From Microplitis mediator (lineage: Eukaryota > Arthropoda > Insecta > Hymenoptera > Braconidae), in NCBI RefSeq assembly GCF_029852145.1, contig NC_079969.1, forward strand, positions 22,932,459-22,996,458: DNA of 64,000 nucleotides. Direction: 5' to 3'. Numbering within the stretch: the stretch's first letter is position 1; the number at the start of each line of letters is the position of its first letter. The notes under the pieces were generated by a model. That model was not told the origin of the DNA and did no database searches. It saw nothing but the letters and a program-made list of their open reading frames with translations. A program made the translations under genes and the position numbers. Below are positions 13,701 to 24,135 of this stretch, piece by piece.

Positions 13701-14940
13701 AAATTGTAACTTTACTAGCATGTCTGTGCGTGCAGTTGAATTTCCGAGTTGTTGAAAAAATTTTTAATTTTTATTTATTTTTTATTCACAAAGACATTGA
13801 TGAAAATATACTTCAGAGTATTTCGTTTGTTCATATACATATATTGATAAATATTATATGCACAGTGTGCGTTTAACTGGAGACAGACTGTCTGCCGCTA
13901 CAGAGAAAAAAGGGAAATCATTGGCACCCTTCACTCCATGGTTACATACACGCTATTCTAAACGGTCAAACATATTACAATAGGAAAGTTATACACGATT
14001 TCCTCCATTACAAACGTATAACTCGGATCGCGTGGTAAATGTACTAATGACTAAACAGCTCTACCAGTGGCTAAATGTCATATACCTACGGCCGTTTTCT
14101 CAGGAACGACGCATGTCATTCTCAATCTATATCCCTTCAGTCAAGTTACATAATTTGACACGTCAAGATGACAGCTTATTAAACATAAAAATATCTTAAT
14201 TTTCAAGTTGAATATTTTTAGAATGAATAATTAAAAAGACTCAAAGTCGTTATTTTAATTCCTTGTGTAGCAGCGAAGGAAACTCCTGTTAGAACTTTTC
14301 CAACGGATCAATAATTTAATGAAATAGAACCCTCTGAAAACAAGAAGGAATACGCAGAAAAACATTTGGGTGAGAAACCCAAGCGGCCGACGCCATATAC
14401 TCGGCAAGCACAAGCAGATATGAGTAATAGGGAGGTGATTTAGTATTAGGATTTATTAGAGAGGGGGTCACTCACCCCTCGCGAAGCAGAGCAATGCCAC
14501 GAACCGGATGGCAAGGGTAAGACCTCATGATTTCTCTTGGGGACTTATACATACGGTAGCAACTAATGCACCTGTTATTCCTTAGCCCTTAAAATATTCC
14601 TTTTTACGTTTTTCACTTTTACATTTTTGCACTATTATGTTTTATATGACTCAAACTATGTATGCTAGGTAATAACATAAGTTTTCGATATTCATTCCTC
14701 TTTATTACATTGTATGCATTTTCAATTACTTTTATTTGCATTAAACGAGCGAATATACGGGTTCGACGATCTGCGAAGACCCTCCAATTCTAAGAAGTCT
14801 TGTCTATATTCTAATTAAAATTATGACAACTGACTAATTAAGTGTATTTTTTTTCTTTATTATAAGACGTGTGTACAGCTTAAGGGATGGGTTAGTGTCT
14901 ACATCAGTTTTTTACGAAATCATCACGAGATGTTTGACAG
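10751..14940. other. Non-coding, mostly AT-rich stretch
   Basis: No gene or mobile element is recognisable. Bases 12600-12760 and 14330-14560 are less AT-rich. The second contains a near-perfect inverted repeat around 14461-14480 (GAGGGGGT then ACCCCTC). The remaining open frames are short and low-complexity. Nothing else stands out. Confidence 0.45.
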
Positions 14941-14951
14941 ATCAAATTTTA

Positions 14952-15365
14952 CAGTGGGGATAACTTATTTAGCCGGGGCGTACAATTTTGGCGGGAGTAT
15001 TTAGATCACTGTCATCCCGAATTGCAATATTTTTAGCAGGAATACATAAGATTAGGAGAGTCTCTAAAGACTCTAGAACTACAAGTTCCTTTGTTCGTTA
15101 AAAACCTGACAGAATCTGGATCAAGACGAACACCGCAAGCCATTCATAGTATGCTTACTAATCCGTCTACACTACATGAGTTTTATAATGAAAATGGCAT
15201 TACATGTTATATTACAGAAATAAGACAACTTGGAAATTAAAGAATTACGATCCCTTTTTAAATGACCTGAGTAATAAAACTTAAATTGAATACTTTTTGA
15301 GCAATAAACGTTTATGTTCAAGTAAAACTAACCCCTGGCTAAAATGTGTTCATTCTACCCCATCT
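14952..15365. mobile_element. Tc1/mariner-like MITE, non-autonomous
   Basis: The left end reads TA-CAGTGGGGATAACTT, with ATTTAGCCGGGG a few bases inside. The right end, reverse-complemented, reads TA-AGATGGGGTAG, with ATTTTAGCCAGGGG inside. The paired GTGGGG and TTTAGCC(A/G)GGGG blocks, with TA on both sides, fit a diverged short transposon of the type that duplicates a TA target. It encodes no protein. An internal hairpin, AGAGTCT/AGACTCT, lies at 15057-15074. The ends have drifted, so this is an old copy. Exact boundaries are uncertain by a few bases. Confidence 0.5.
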
Positions 15366-16340
15366 TAAAATGTCTTCGAAAAAAAAAATGTATTTATTGT
15401 AGGTAATGTAAGTATAGCTATGAATGTGTAATATGAAGCGATAACTCACGCGTAAAATAATAATGAGGCAAGAAACTTCTTGAGAAAAGTTTTTAAGAAG
15501 TAATAAATTTCGGAAGAAGCTTTAATTTTTAACAGCAAATGATGACCTCTTGATCTTTTGATTCTTTTTTTTTAAATTCATTACAAAAGTATAAGAATCA
15601 AAATAACAAGTATATGTTTTTTTTATATTGTGATATTAAATTATTATATATATAGCTTCTATTTATAGACAAACGTGATTTACATACGAACTATTATGAT
15701 TGATCGTTGTTTTCAACATCTTGCGTGTCTACGAGAAATCACTCGTCGTGTAACTCGAAGAGAAACTTACCTGAAACAAAAAAAAAACAATAAATTTAAA
15801 TTATGTATACATTGATAGTGAATAGATGATAATTGATGATAGATAATAAACAAATCATTTTGTTTTGGCTATTAAATTTTCTTAGAAAGAAAAAGAAAAA
15901 AAATGTAATCAAGGATTTGAAAAATATGAGTTTGGCAATATATCGAATATATATTTCTCAATATTAACGACAGTGGAAGTACAGCTTTTATGTAATAAAA
16001 ATTATTAATGATTTATGACCAATATACTAATGCTACAAAAAGATTCTATGTTGAAACATTAAGCTTTATTATTATATTTGAGAAATCTTCTTAATGAAAT
16101 GTCAATTTAATCCTATGCTAAGAACTCAAGGACCCTTCTTCTAAAATTACCCTTTTCCAGAGCTATAACTTCGCGGTAAATTTCATGAAAGTTTATATTG
16201 TTAGTCAAAAAGTTTGACTTTAAAAGAGAAAATTAATAAACAAAAAAGATTATGATACGTCAAAAACAGACTCAAGATGAATATCTCGGTGATATATTTT
16301 ATTTTTGTTTGTTAAAATTTTTTATTTTTTAATTATAATG
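15366..16340. other. AT-rich non-coding stretch
   Basis: No gene. Its only notable content is the recursive-splice-like site on the minus strand at 15750-15800, listed separately. The rest is AT-rich with A and T runs. Confidence 0.45.
15765..15800 (-). promoter_or_regulatory. Candidate recursive splice site (ratchet point)
   Basis: On the minus strand a run of ten Ts, then GTTTCAG, is followed immediately by GTAAGTTTCTC. The junction falls between 15771 and 15770. This is the zero-length-exon arrangement that defines ratchet points in long fly introns: pyrimidine tract, CAG, GTAAGT. Both the acceptor and donor halves are near consensus. It would imply a large minus-strand intron around this point. 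There is no expression evidence. Confidence 0.4.
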
Positions 16341-16349
16341 ATGGTAGTG

Positions 16350-16600
16350 ATTCAATATACACGAAAGCCCGAGCGATGAAATTTCGTCTGGTTTACGACT
16401 TCGTTATGAGAGTTGGAAGCTTTATTATCATAGGAACGCAAGATCAAGGGGTCGACGCACGCCATCATATTTCGCCATGACACCCTGTCGGGCTAAAGCA
16501 AAGGTCGCGGTCGAATGATTTCTCCCTTCAACAATAACCACAAATGGCTTTTGTTCTGGTATATACAGAATGCGGTTGCGGAAGTACGTTCATCATAGAT
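16350..16600. promoter_or_regulatory. Candidate enhancer / conserved non-coding element
   Basis: A mixed-composition block contains ACAATA (16531-16536), AACCACAAA (16536-16544) and CTTTTGT (16548-16554). These are good matches to Sox, Runt/Runx and Sox sites, abutting within 24 bp. A TTTATTATCATA Hox-like stretch lies upstream, near 16420. The function is inferred only from the motifs. Confidence 0.35.
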
Positions 16601-19380
16601 AATCAGCCAGTGAAATCTCATCATGCGGAATAATCAATCTAGCTTTATATAATGATCCTCAAGTTTATCTATTTGCCTTTACGTATCTGTCTTATATTGT
16701 CACTATTCTACGATTCAAACAGATTAATTGTAATATACAGTTATTTCATATCCATGGATGTATTTTCTATCTAACTGTCTAGTGAAATATCAATGAAATT
16801 TATAAGATTTTATGTACGAATTATTATTCGTAAATCTTATCATGTCATGTCAAAAATTTTCCAAGTCTTCAATTTAGAATTAGCCATTGGCAATAAAAAA
16901 ATTAAAAAATATTTCATCCCTTGCGGCGACAAGCTTTTGCTCGAAAAAGTTATAACATCATCGTAGATGGCAAATGCAGGTCTTAAGGTAACGAAAAAAA
17001 GCCCGAAAGCGATAGAGGAAACAGAACAAAACGTAAACAAGGAAGAAAAAGATATATTTCTGGGCGTGAAGTAGAAAAAGGTCATTGTCTTGTAGTGATC
17101 ATATCCGTGGTAGATTTAGTTTGCAATAACATGATGTGGATTTTCATTGCAACGTGACGGAAAATAGGGTGACTCGAACTACTTATAGTACATTTCTGAA
17201 ACCATTGTGATGAGATTTTATCTGTCGGATAAATGATTGCTTTCTTAAATGGTCAAAATACACGTAAAAGATCAGTACATCGCAGTAACAAAGTTTCTAC
17301 CAGTCACGTTTCACATTTTCGTTTTCCTATTGCAGTATAATATTACTTTTTAAAATGTCTCAACCTATTACATGCTGAATAACGTTGACTTTCAACTGTT
17401 TCTGCCAGCAGTAATCGCAATATTGTCACATGTTTATTCTAACTATAATCACAAAGGAATGAGTCAGTATATTGTATAATAATATTGCGCTAGAATCGTT
17501 ACGTTAATCACTATTTTTGTTAAAATTGTATCCGTCGTGCCCCAGTCTTCCCTGTATAGAACATGAAGTAACAACTTGATGTCAAATTGTAACTTTTCCA
17601 CTTAGATTAACCACATCTTTACCAAAAACTATTCATGTATTGACGATGTTATAAATTTTGAGAGATTTACGCTGTTGAACGAAGTGGTGTGTAAAACACT
17701 ATTAATAAAGTTATTGTTCAACTTATGTTTGAAGAAGAGTAATTATAAACTTGGGAACATTGAGTTCATCTTAAAATCAATTTTCATAAATTTTCAACAA
17801 GCAAGACTAGACGTCATGATAAAAATTTATCATCTAGCAGAATAATTTTAAATGCGAATAAAAATAATTTAAAGATGAATCTTATACCTTCTAATTCTAA
17901 AAAAAATACCAGTACTGTAATTAAGTAGTCAATTTCATTGATTTAACATAATTAATTTATCCAATTTAACAACTTCGATAAAAATCCATTAGACATTATC
18001 ACTTTTTTTGAAAATAATCTTTCGGATTGAGAAAAAAAGTCATATTTAGGATTCTTACGGGTTTGAAAGGTAAAGGGTCTTATTAATGACGAATTTCGTC
18101 ATAATCGGTTAAAACACTAAGCATGAATTTATGAAACACTCAAAATAATCGTATTTTAAATCAATCGTATACATCTATATTAAATATATACGGGTCACCC
18201 TTATCGGCCGATTTTATAATTCATGTCATACATTTTAATATAAGTGCTTCATTATTTATATTTTTCTTTAGTTATTTTATTAACATATCAAAGATTAATA
18301 CGATTAGGCGCTCGAACATATCAATTTTTCAATCTGGTTTTTATTTAAACTCGAGTTAATGATACCGTTTTCCAACTTGAAAGTAAGATCACGAATTATT
18401 TACTTTTAACGATTATATTAACTTAGTATCCATTAATGCTCTTAGTATTACAACTTAATTTATCGTGTCACGCAAGTTAAGCCGTGCGTAATATCTACAA
18501 CTTCTACGCAAGTCGTCTAAATGTAATAGTAGAAGTTTATTAGTAATTTTACACGTAAAACTTGTAGTAAGAACTGACTAACATCCTTTAGTTCAAGATT
18601 TCGTTCCATTTCCCATAAAATAATTTCTTAGGCGATGATTACGAAAAAAAAAAGAAATACATATACATTTTCGTTGATTAAACGAATAATGGAAAGATAA
18701 AACACACGTTAGATTTTCATGCATTTAGGATTCAATTCTGGAAATATAAGATTTTTTGTCTTATATTTTTGCCAACAATAAAACAGATTATTCGCTCTGA
18801 TAAATTAAACACAAATAAAGTATTGAAGTAATCCACGCAGATTCATTTTCTTCAATCAAAATATGTGCACTCAAATTTACATGAATAAATAGAAAAGTTT
18901 ATTGATATGTAACCACTTCTCAGTTTGTATTTGTTTTTTGTGCATCTATTTTGAAAGCCAGTGTACAAACCATGCTCTTTTTATTTACAGTAATTCAATA
19001 CATCAAAATATGACGAGCTTTACAACTGTACATATTTATCTATCTTTCAGAGTAATCCAGCTTTACATTGTTCTTTGCAAATATCAGCTCAACAACAAAC
19101 AAAACAACCATGTGATGGTGTCAATGTATCCGTAGCGAGTCTCCATTTTCTGTGACACGTTTTTTCGCTTCTTTGTTAAAATAATACTGGTGTCGACAGC
19201 TGAATATACAACCAGTAAATAACAAATTTTGACCTTTTTCAACACCAAATGCTAACCGATCTGGTAATTTTATTTGGTATGTTCATTGTGAAATAGACAA
19301 GTACAATTATAGTGACCTAGTTAACATCAGAAAACACCTGGGATATGTGAGTCAATTTATCGAGTCTCTAGGTATTCAAC
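16601..19380. other. AT-rich non-coding stretch
   Basis: No gene or transposon is recognisable. One odd-length perfect palindrome, TGACGAATTTCGTCA, lies near 18087-18101. The open frames are short and low-complexity. Confidence 0.45.
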
Positions 19381-19419
19381 GCTATTAACCCCACTGATAG
19401 AGGCGTATTTTTTCTATCG

Positions 19420-19660
19420 TGACACGTACGTCGTAACTTTTAACTGACGTCACTTCTCGGGGGTTTAGATACCCGTTTCATTGTATCTATACTTAATGTG
19501 ACGTCATGTGCACAAACATTAGCCGTCTATAGTTAACATATATTACCATAGTATGTCTTCTTCTTCAATCTTTACCAAGTCTATGACCCCTAGTTACGTC
19601 ATACAATAACATCAATAATAACTACCAACATCACCTCATTATTTACATACGTCATTGTTC
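19420..19660. promoter_or_regulatory. Cluster of CRE/ATF-like sites
   Basis: Two perfect palindromic TGACGTCA sites (19445-19452 and 19499-19506) are followed by TTACGTCA (19594-19601) and TACGTCA (19648-19654). A related TACGTCG lies just upstream, near 19427. Five CREB/ATF-type words in about 230 bp of otherwise AT-rich DNA suggest an enhancer or promoter that responds to bZIP factors. No adjacent exon is visible, so the target gene is unknown. Confidence 0.45.
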
Positions 19661-19869
19661 AACAGGCTTGAACTTTCCTTTAAACAACTTGAACAACATT
19701 TGAAATGAAGAAAAAAGCATTACCTGTTAAATTGAAAATTCTAAGACTTTAATCGGCTCACGTGTTTTGCGCTATCTATTCACGCAGGGATGCTCGAGAC
19801 ACGATAAATTTCTTGAGAAATCGAACACGATTTTACTCGAAAGCGGAAGAGGAAGGAACGTTTCGTCAG

Positions 19870-19957
19870 AGTAAAAAGAAAGAGAAATGAATAAAAACAA
19901 AGTAAAAGGAAAGAAAGAGAAAAAGAAAAAGAAGAATAGAAGAAGAAAATGGAGAAA
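19870..19957. repeat. Polypurine (A/G) low-complexity tract
   Basis: Nearly 90 bases consist almost only of A and G on the plus strand. The long minus-strand open frame across it (19780-20307) is a by-product of this bias, rich in F, S and L, and is not taken as a gene. A GTAGCAGTAGCA-type triplet stretch follows at 19985-20013. Confidence 0.7.
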
Positions 19958-20039
19958 TCCCGTGAGCTGTAGAAGCAGCAGCAACGGTAGTAGTTATAGC
20001 AGTAGCAGTAGCACCCTCTTATGGGGACTGGATCTAATT

Positions 20040-20300
20040 TAGCGTTACGTCCAAACTCTAGCTTGGTAAATTGGAGAAATCCCCGGGCCCTTTCCAATCG
20101 TATATAGGAATGCTTGTTCCATTCCTCCACTTGAAATTTATCGTACGCAAGCAAGTGTGCGTATAGAAAAGCATAATGGAGCTTGCGGGCGTAATGTGCC
20201 GAGTCGTTCTCATTTCTCGCGCGAAACTTTTTTTGAGAATCGAGAGAAATCCGAGGGAAAACGGGAAAGAAATCGCCATGAGGGTGCACAAAAAATTTTA
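20040..20300. promoter_or_regulatory. Candidate enhancer with TEAD- and NK2-like sites
   Basis: This mixed-composition island holds GGAATG (20107-20112), CATTCC (20120-20125) and CACTTGA (20128-20134). The first two match TEAD/Scalloped cores in opposite orientation. The third matches the NK2/Tinman site TCAAGTG. TCGCGCGA (20217-20224) is a CG-rich palindrome like an E2F core. A regulatory role is inferred; no transcript start is evident. Confidence 0.35.
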
Positions 20301-20589
20301 ATATCAAACTTAATGAAATATAAAAACAGCTACTGGAATTTTTATTTCCTTAATTGTGTGGAAATAAAAATATATATATTTACGTTTATACATTTCAATA
20401 ATGATATTTGAGATTGAAAAGAAAAAACTACAAGACCATGTCAAGGATAAACAGCATATGCTGTAAAATGAATGGTCATCAATTAAATGTACTTTGTTAT
20501 GACTCATAATTTTGAAATTTGTTTCAGAAATAACACGTGGATACAGATCCAGTGGCCTGCAGCAAGTACTAAACTGCACTTTAACCATC

Positions 20590-20880
20590 GGGGAAACGCT
20601 CGGCGAAGTAGAATATATTGGCAGGATTTATAGGCACTAAACGAAAACCCCTTGGCGTCTATAAACTATAGAAAATCCTTAATTGTCCGCACAGACAGCA
20701 AAGTCGTTAATTTAGTTTGATGTATAGTCCAATTTATCCAAAGAGTTGGAAATGATGTCGATTTTTATGGTGGCTATCCTCGCGTATTTTCCAACCTCAC
20801 TAGCCTATATTCGACCGACCGGATTATAACTTCAATGGAGGCCACCCAATAATCATATATTGTACGTAAAAGCGTGTATA
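20590..20880. other. Mixed-composition island, possible conserved non-coding element
   Basis: This block resembles single-copy sequence and lies between AT-rich stretches. It has homeodomain-like TTAATTTAG and TTTATGG words. It has no open frame of note and no inverted termini. Confidence 0.25.
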
Positions 20881-21285
20881 TCCACATTATTTGGGCTAGA
20901 AAATATTCAATGGGTTTGTATGTATACATAAATATGCTAGTGTTGTTGTATTATTTTGATCAAAGTCAAAAATCGCGGACAAAAATTTTTTTTGATATTT
21001 TTCATATACAGCGAAATAGTTTTTGATTCAACTTTATTGAATATCCAGTAGTTTATTTATCCAGCTAAAATTAAAATCTAGTTCTTAATATTTTGTGCTT
21101 TGTAGGATTGAATTTTTCAATGTAATGCGTAGTACGGAAACCTAATGAGATTAATTATCTCATTAATAGTTTACCGAAGGGTAAATTAAATAAATTTCAA
21201 CAAACATTTTTCTTTACATAAATTATTCTAAAATATTGACTGGATAAAACCCTCAACCTTCGACGAAACGGTAATTTGTTATGTA

Positions 21286-24133
21286 CCTGAAGATCGTAAC
21301 GTTCTTCGCCCTACAAAAAAAAAATTTGGAAAGTTAAAAATCTACACTGCAAATCCAAGTGTTTTGTTTTAAAACACTTTAAGCGTTTAAATACTTGTAG
21401 TCACTTACTAAACACTTTTTAGTGTTTAAAGTGTAGTAAACACTTTAAACGTTTAATTTTAACACACATAAAGTGTTTTAGATAATAAGGCACTTAAAGT
21501 GTTTGGGCATTAATACACACTTTAAGTGTTTAGTGTCATTAATTAATAATATAAATATTTTTAAAATAAAAATAATAATTTTTCCATTGAAGTACAATCA
21601 ATTGAATTTTTATAATAATATTTCTAATATTAAAAATAATAGTTGCCTTTGAATAAAAGTCGTTATTGATTGTTGTCATATCCTGGAATAATATTCTTAT
21701 CATCAGAAGATTCAGATAATTATTGCATCACACATTCAGCATAAAAGAAGAAATGGAATTTAGTATAAATTAAAAATATATTTGTATTTTTGTCCAAAAA
21801 AAAAAGCTCTAAAAAATGTTTACACTTGAAAAAAATTAGAAACCATAGAAGTAACTTTAAAATAACTGGTTATTTATTGAGTTATAAAAATCATTCAGAA
21901 TCTGAAAATATACAGTATAATACAAATAATTAATTACAATAATATAATAAAAGAACTAGAAAAAGATCGTCAACACATTTAATAAAAATTAGTTAAAATT
22001 TGAAAAATTAAATAAATAAATATTCATTTTCTTCCATTAAGTGTAACATAAATTTTATAATATTGTTCGAATGTTATTTTTAAATTATGTCCATATTACT
22101 GCCATAGCATCTTCCAATTGTGACAGTCCTTACAAATTTCCGCATTTGTTTTATCCATCTTAAGAACTGGAATAGAGATTGAATAGTACCATTAATAGTC
22201 ATAAAATCTACAATAACAGAATCTTAGGTTGATGAGCAAATTTTATTGTAGAGAAATTAATATTAAAAATTAATAATTTAATTAAATATTTAATTTTCAT
22301 TATTATTTAATATTTAATTATTTATAAAAAATATTAAATTTGGAGAATAGTCAATATATATTATATATGTACTTTATACAAAATATTATTAGATTATTAA
22401 TTTTAAATATTTATTATTTTAATTTAATATTCGATTGTAATTTTTATCACAAATTTTGTGTTAAATTCATTGATTTATTTTTAAAATATTTATTTATTTT
22501 TCCTTAATTGTACAACGTTACGTTTTTTACAGGTTATATCTTACGTATATTTGAATATATTTTTATAATTTTTATATTTATTTTTCAAATATTAAATAAT
22601 CAATAATAAATATTTTAAATTAATAATTTAATAATATTTAGTAGAAATTAGATTAAATAATACTATAATAATTTATATCAATAAATAATACATACGGATA
22701 GTTAACCTTAATTATGTTGGAACACTTGAAAAAGTATATAAGCACAATTTTCTTCACTAATATTTACAAATAAGTAGTAAATAATATTTATCAAAATGTT
22801 CAATTTAAATCACTATAGTGATTCAGTATACTGAATATAATTATTAAGCACATATACAATTCGCACTTTTAAAACACGTGTTGTGTATGTAGCAACTTCA
22901 ACATTTAGTTTTTGTGTAAACCCTGTGCGCGCGCATCGTAAAGATGCGGATCATACATTAACATATATGATAGTACATTTAGTAATGTATGGCCTAAGAT
23001 TAAAATGAAAATAACTAGAAAACAATGCAGAATTCGAATGAACTTTATTTAAACTAATTTGTAGGAAATAAAATTGTCTATAAAAAAGATCCTATAACAT
23101 TTTTTGATAAGTCTGATAGTTTTGCTGGAAAAGTAAAAAGATCTGAAAATTTATTATAGATTTGACTTCCAGCTCCGATAATTTTCGAATGGATGGATTT
23201 ATCAAAAAATGATAAGAGACCTTTTTTGTAGAGCGTTAAATTCTCTACAATAATATGCTATGGACTTATTCATATGACGTGTGAATGCCGAGCTAGAAAA
23301 ATAAAAAAAAATAAAATTTTTTTCCCATGTTAACTTTGAAGATATAAAAAATGTATTAGTTCAAGAATATCTCTATCGTCGTTTAAAATTAAAAATTTAA
23401 CATTTATTTTAATAATAAATTAAGATCGTTTAGAATTCATTGGATGATATGAACCGAGTTCAATCATTTGTAAAATTTTATTTTTAATACAAAAAAATAC
23501 GTTTTGATACATCTATATCGTAATGCATAAATATATTTGAAAATTATTACACTTTTATATTTTGAAATTGTTATTTGTATCATTTGTCGATTGACAAAAT
23601 TGATAGAATTTTTTTAAACTGTTTAAGAAATTTAAGCGTTTTATAATATACATGTTTTTTAGATTAAACGTTTTTTCTGAAAAAGTGTTTAATTCCGGTA
23701 TACCTGTTTTAATTTAAAACACTCGATGTTTTTTTAAACGTTTAATGTAACAGTAAGCGCTTTATAATAAAACACATAGAAGTGTTTTTTTCTTTAAACG
23801 GATAAAACGTTTTCGGATTAAACACCTAAGTGTGTTACGCGAACCTTTAAAACACTTGTAATGACTTATGCGATTGTTTAAACGTTTATACCGTTTTACT
23901 TCTAAGCGCTTAAGTTGCAGAAAACACTAACGTGTTTTATTTTAACACACTAAGTTAAACACTTGGATTTGCAGTGTACTGGATGACTAGATTTCAAAAA
24001 GGTTTCGCACGTGGATGCTAATATGTCAGCCGAAAATCTTAAACCAACCCTTGACTCCGAAACTACCCCTTAAGCAGTCAAATTTCATCAATTTTTTTCA
24101 TTTTCGTTGTTCGAAAACGTTCCGATTTTCAGG
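21286..24133. mobile_element. MITE copy A (about 214 bp), split by a later insertion
   Basis: The left end is CCTGAAGATCGTAACGTT and the right end, reverse-complemented, is CCTGAAAATCGGAACGTT. TA flanks both ends (21284-21285 and 24134-24135). The MITE itself is only 21286-21342 plus 23979-24133; everything between is a second transposon. Its two halves align with the unbroken copy B at 46539-46753, including a shared ATATGTCAGCCGAAAAT block. The terminal repeats are imperfect over about 30 bp. It has no coding capacity. A TA-duplicating superfamily is likely, but I cannot name it. Confidence 0.75.
21345..23976. mobile_element. 2.6 kb TA-inserting DNA transposon, non-autonomous, nested in MITE copy A
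   Basis: It has perfect 19-bp terminal inverted repeats, CACTGCAAATCCAAGTGTT, flanked by TA on both sides. The same site in MITE copy B (46602-46603) has a single TA and no insert, which proves the boundaries and the 2-bp target duplication. Both subterminal zones (21350-21540 and about 23640-23970) are filled with degenerate AAACACTT/AAGTGTTT words in both orientations, which look like transposase binding sites. The 2 kb interior is extremely AT-rich and has no transposase frame. CACTG ends with a TA duplication recall CMC-type (CACTA/Mirage) or mariner-like elements, but the assignment is open. Confidence 0.85.
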
Positions 24134-24135
24134 TA

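Noticed and set aside
19780..20307. 175-codon minus-strand open frame
   Set aside because: Its second half only translates a polypurine tract and TA-rich DNA into F/S/L runs. No start context, domain or splice support is visible.
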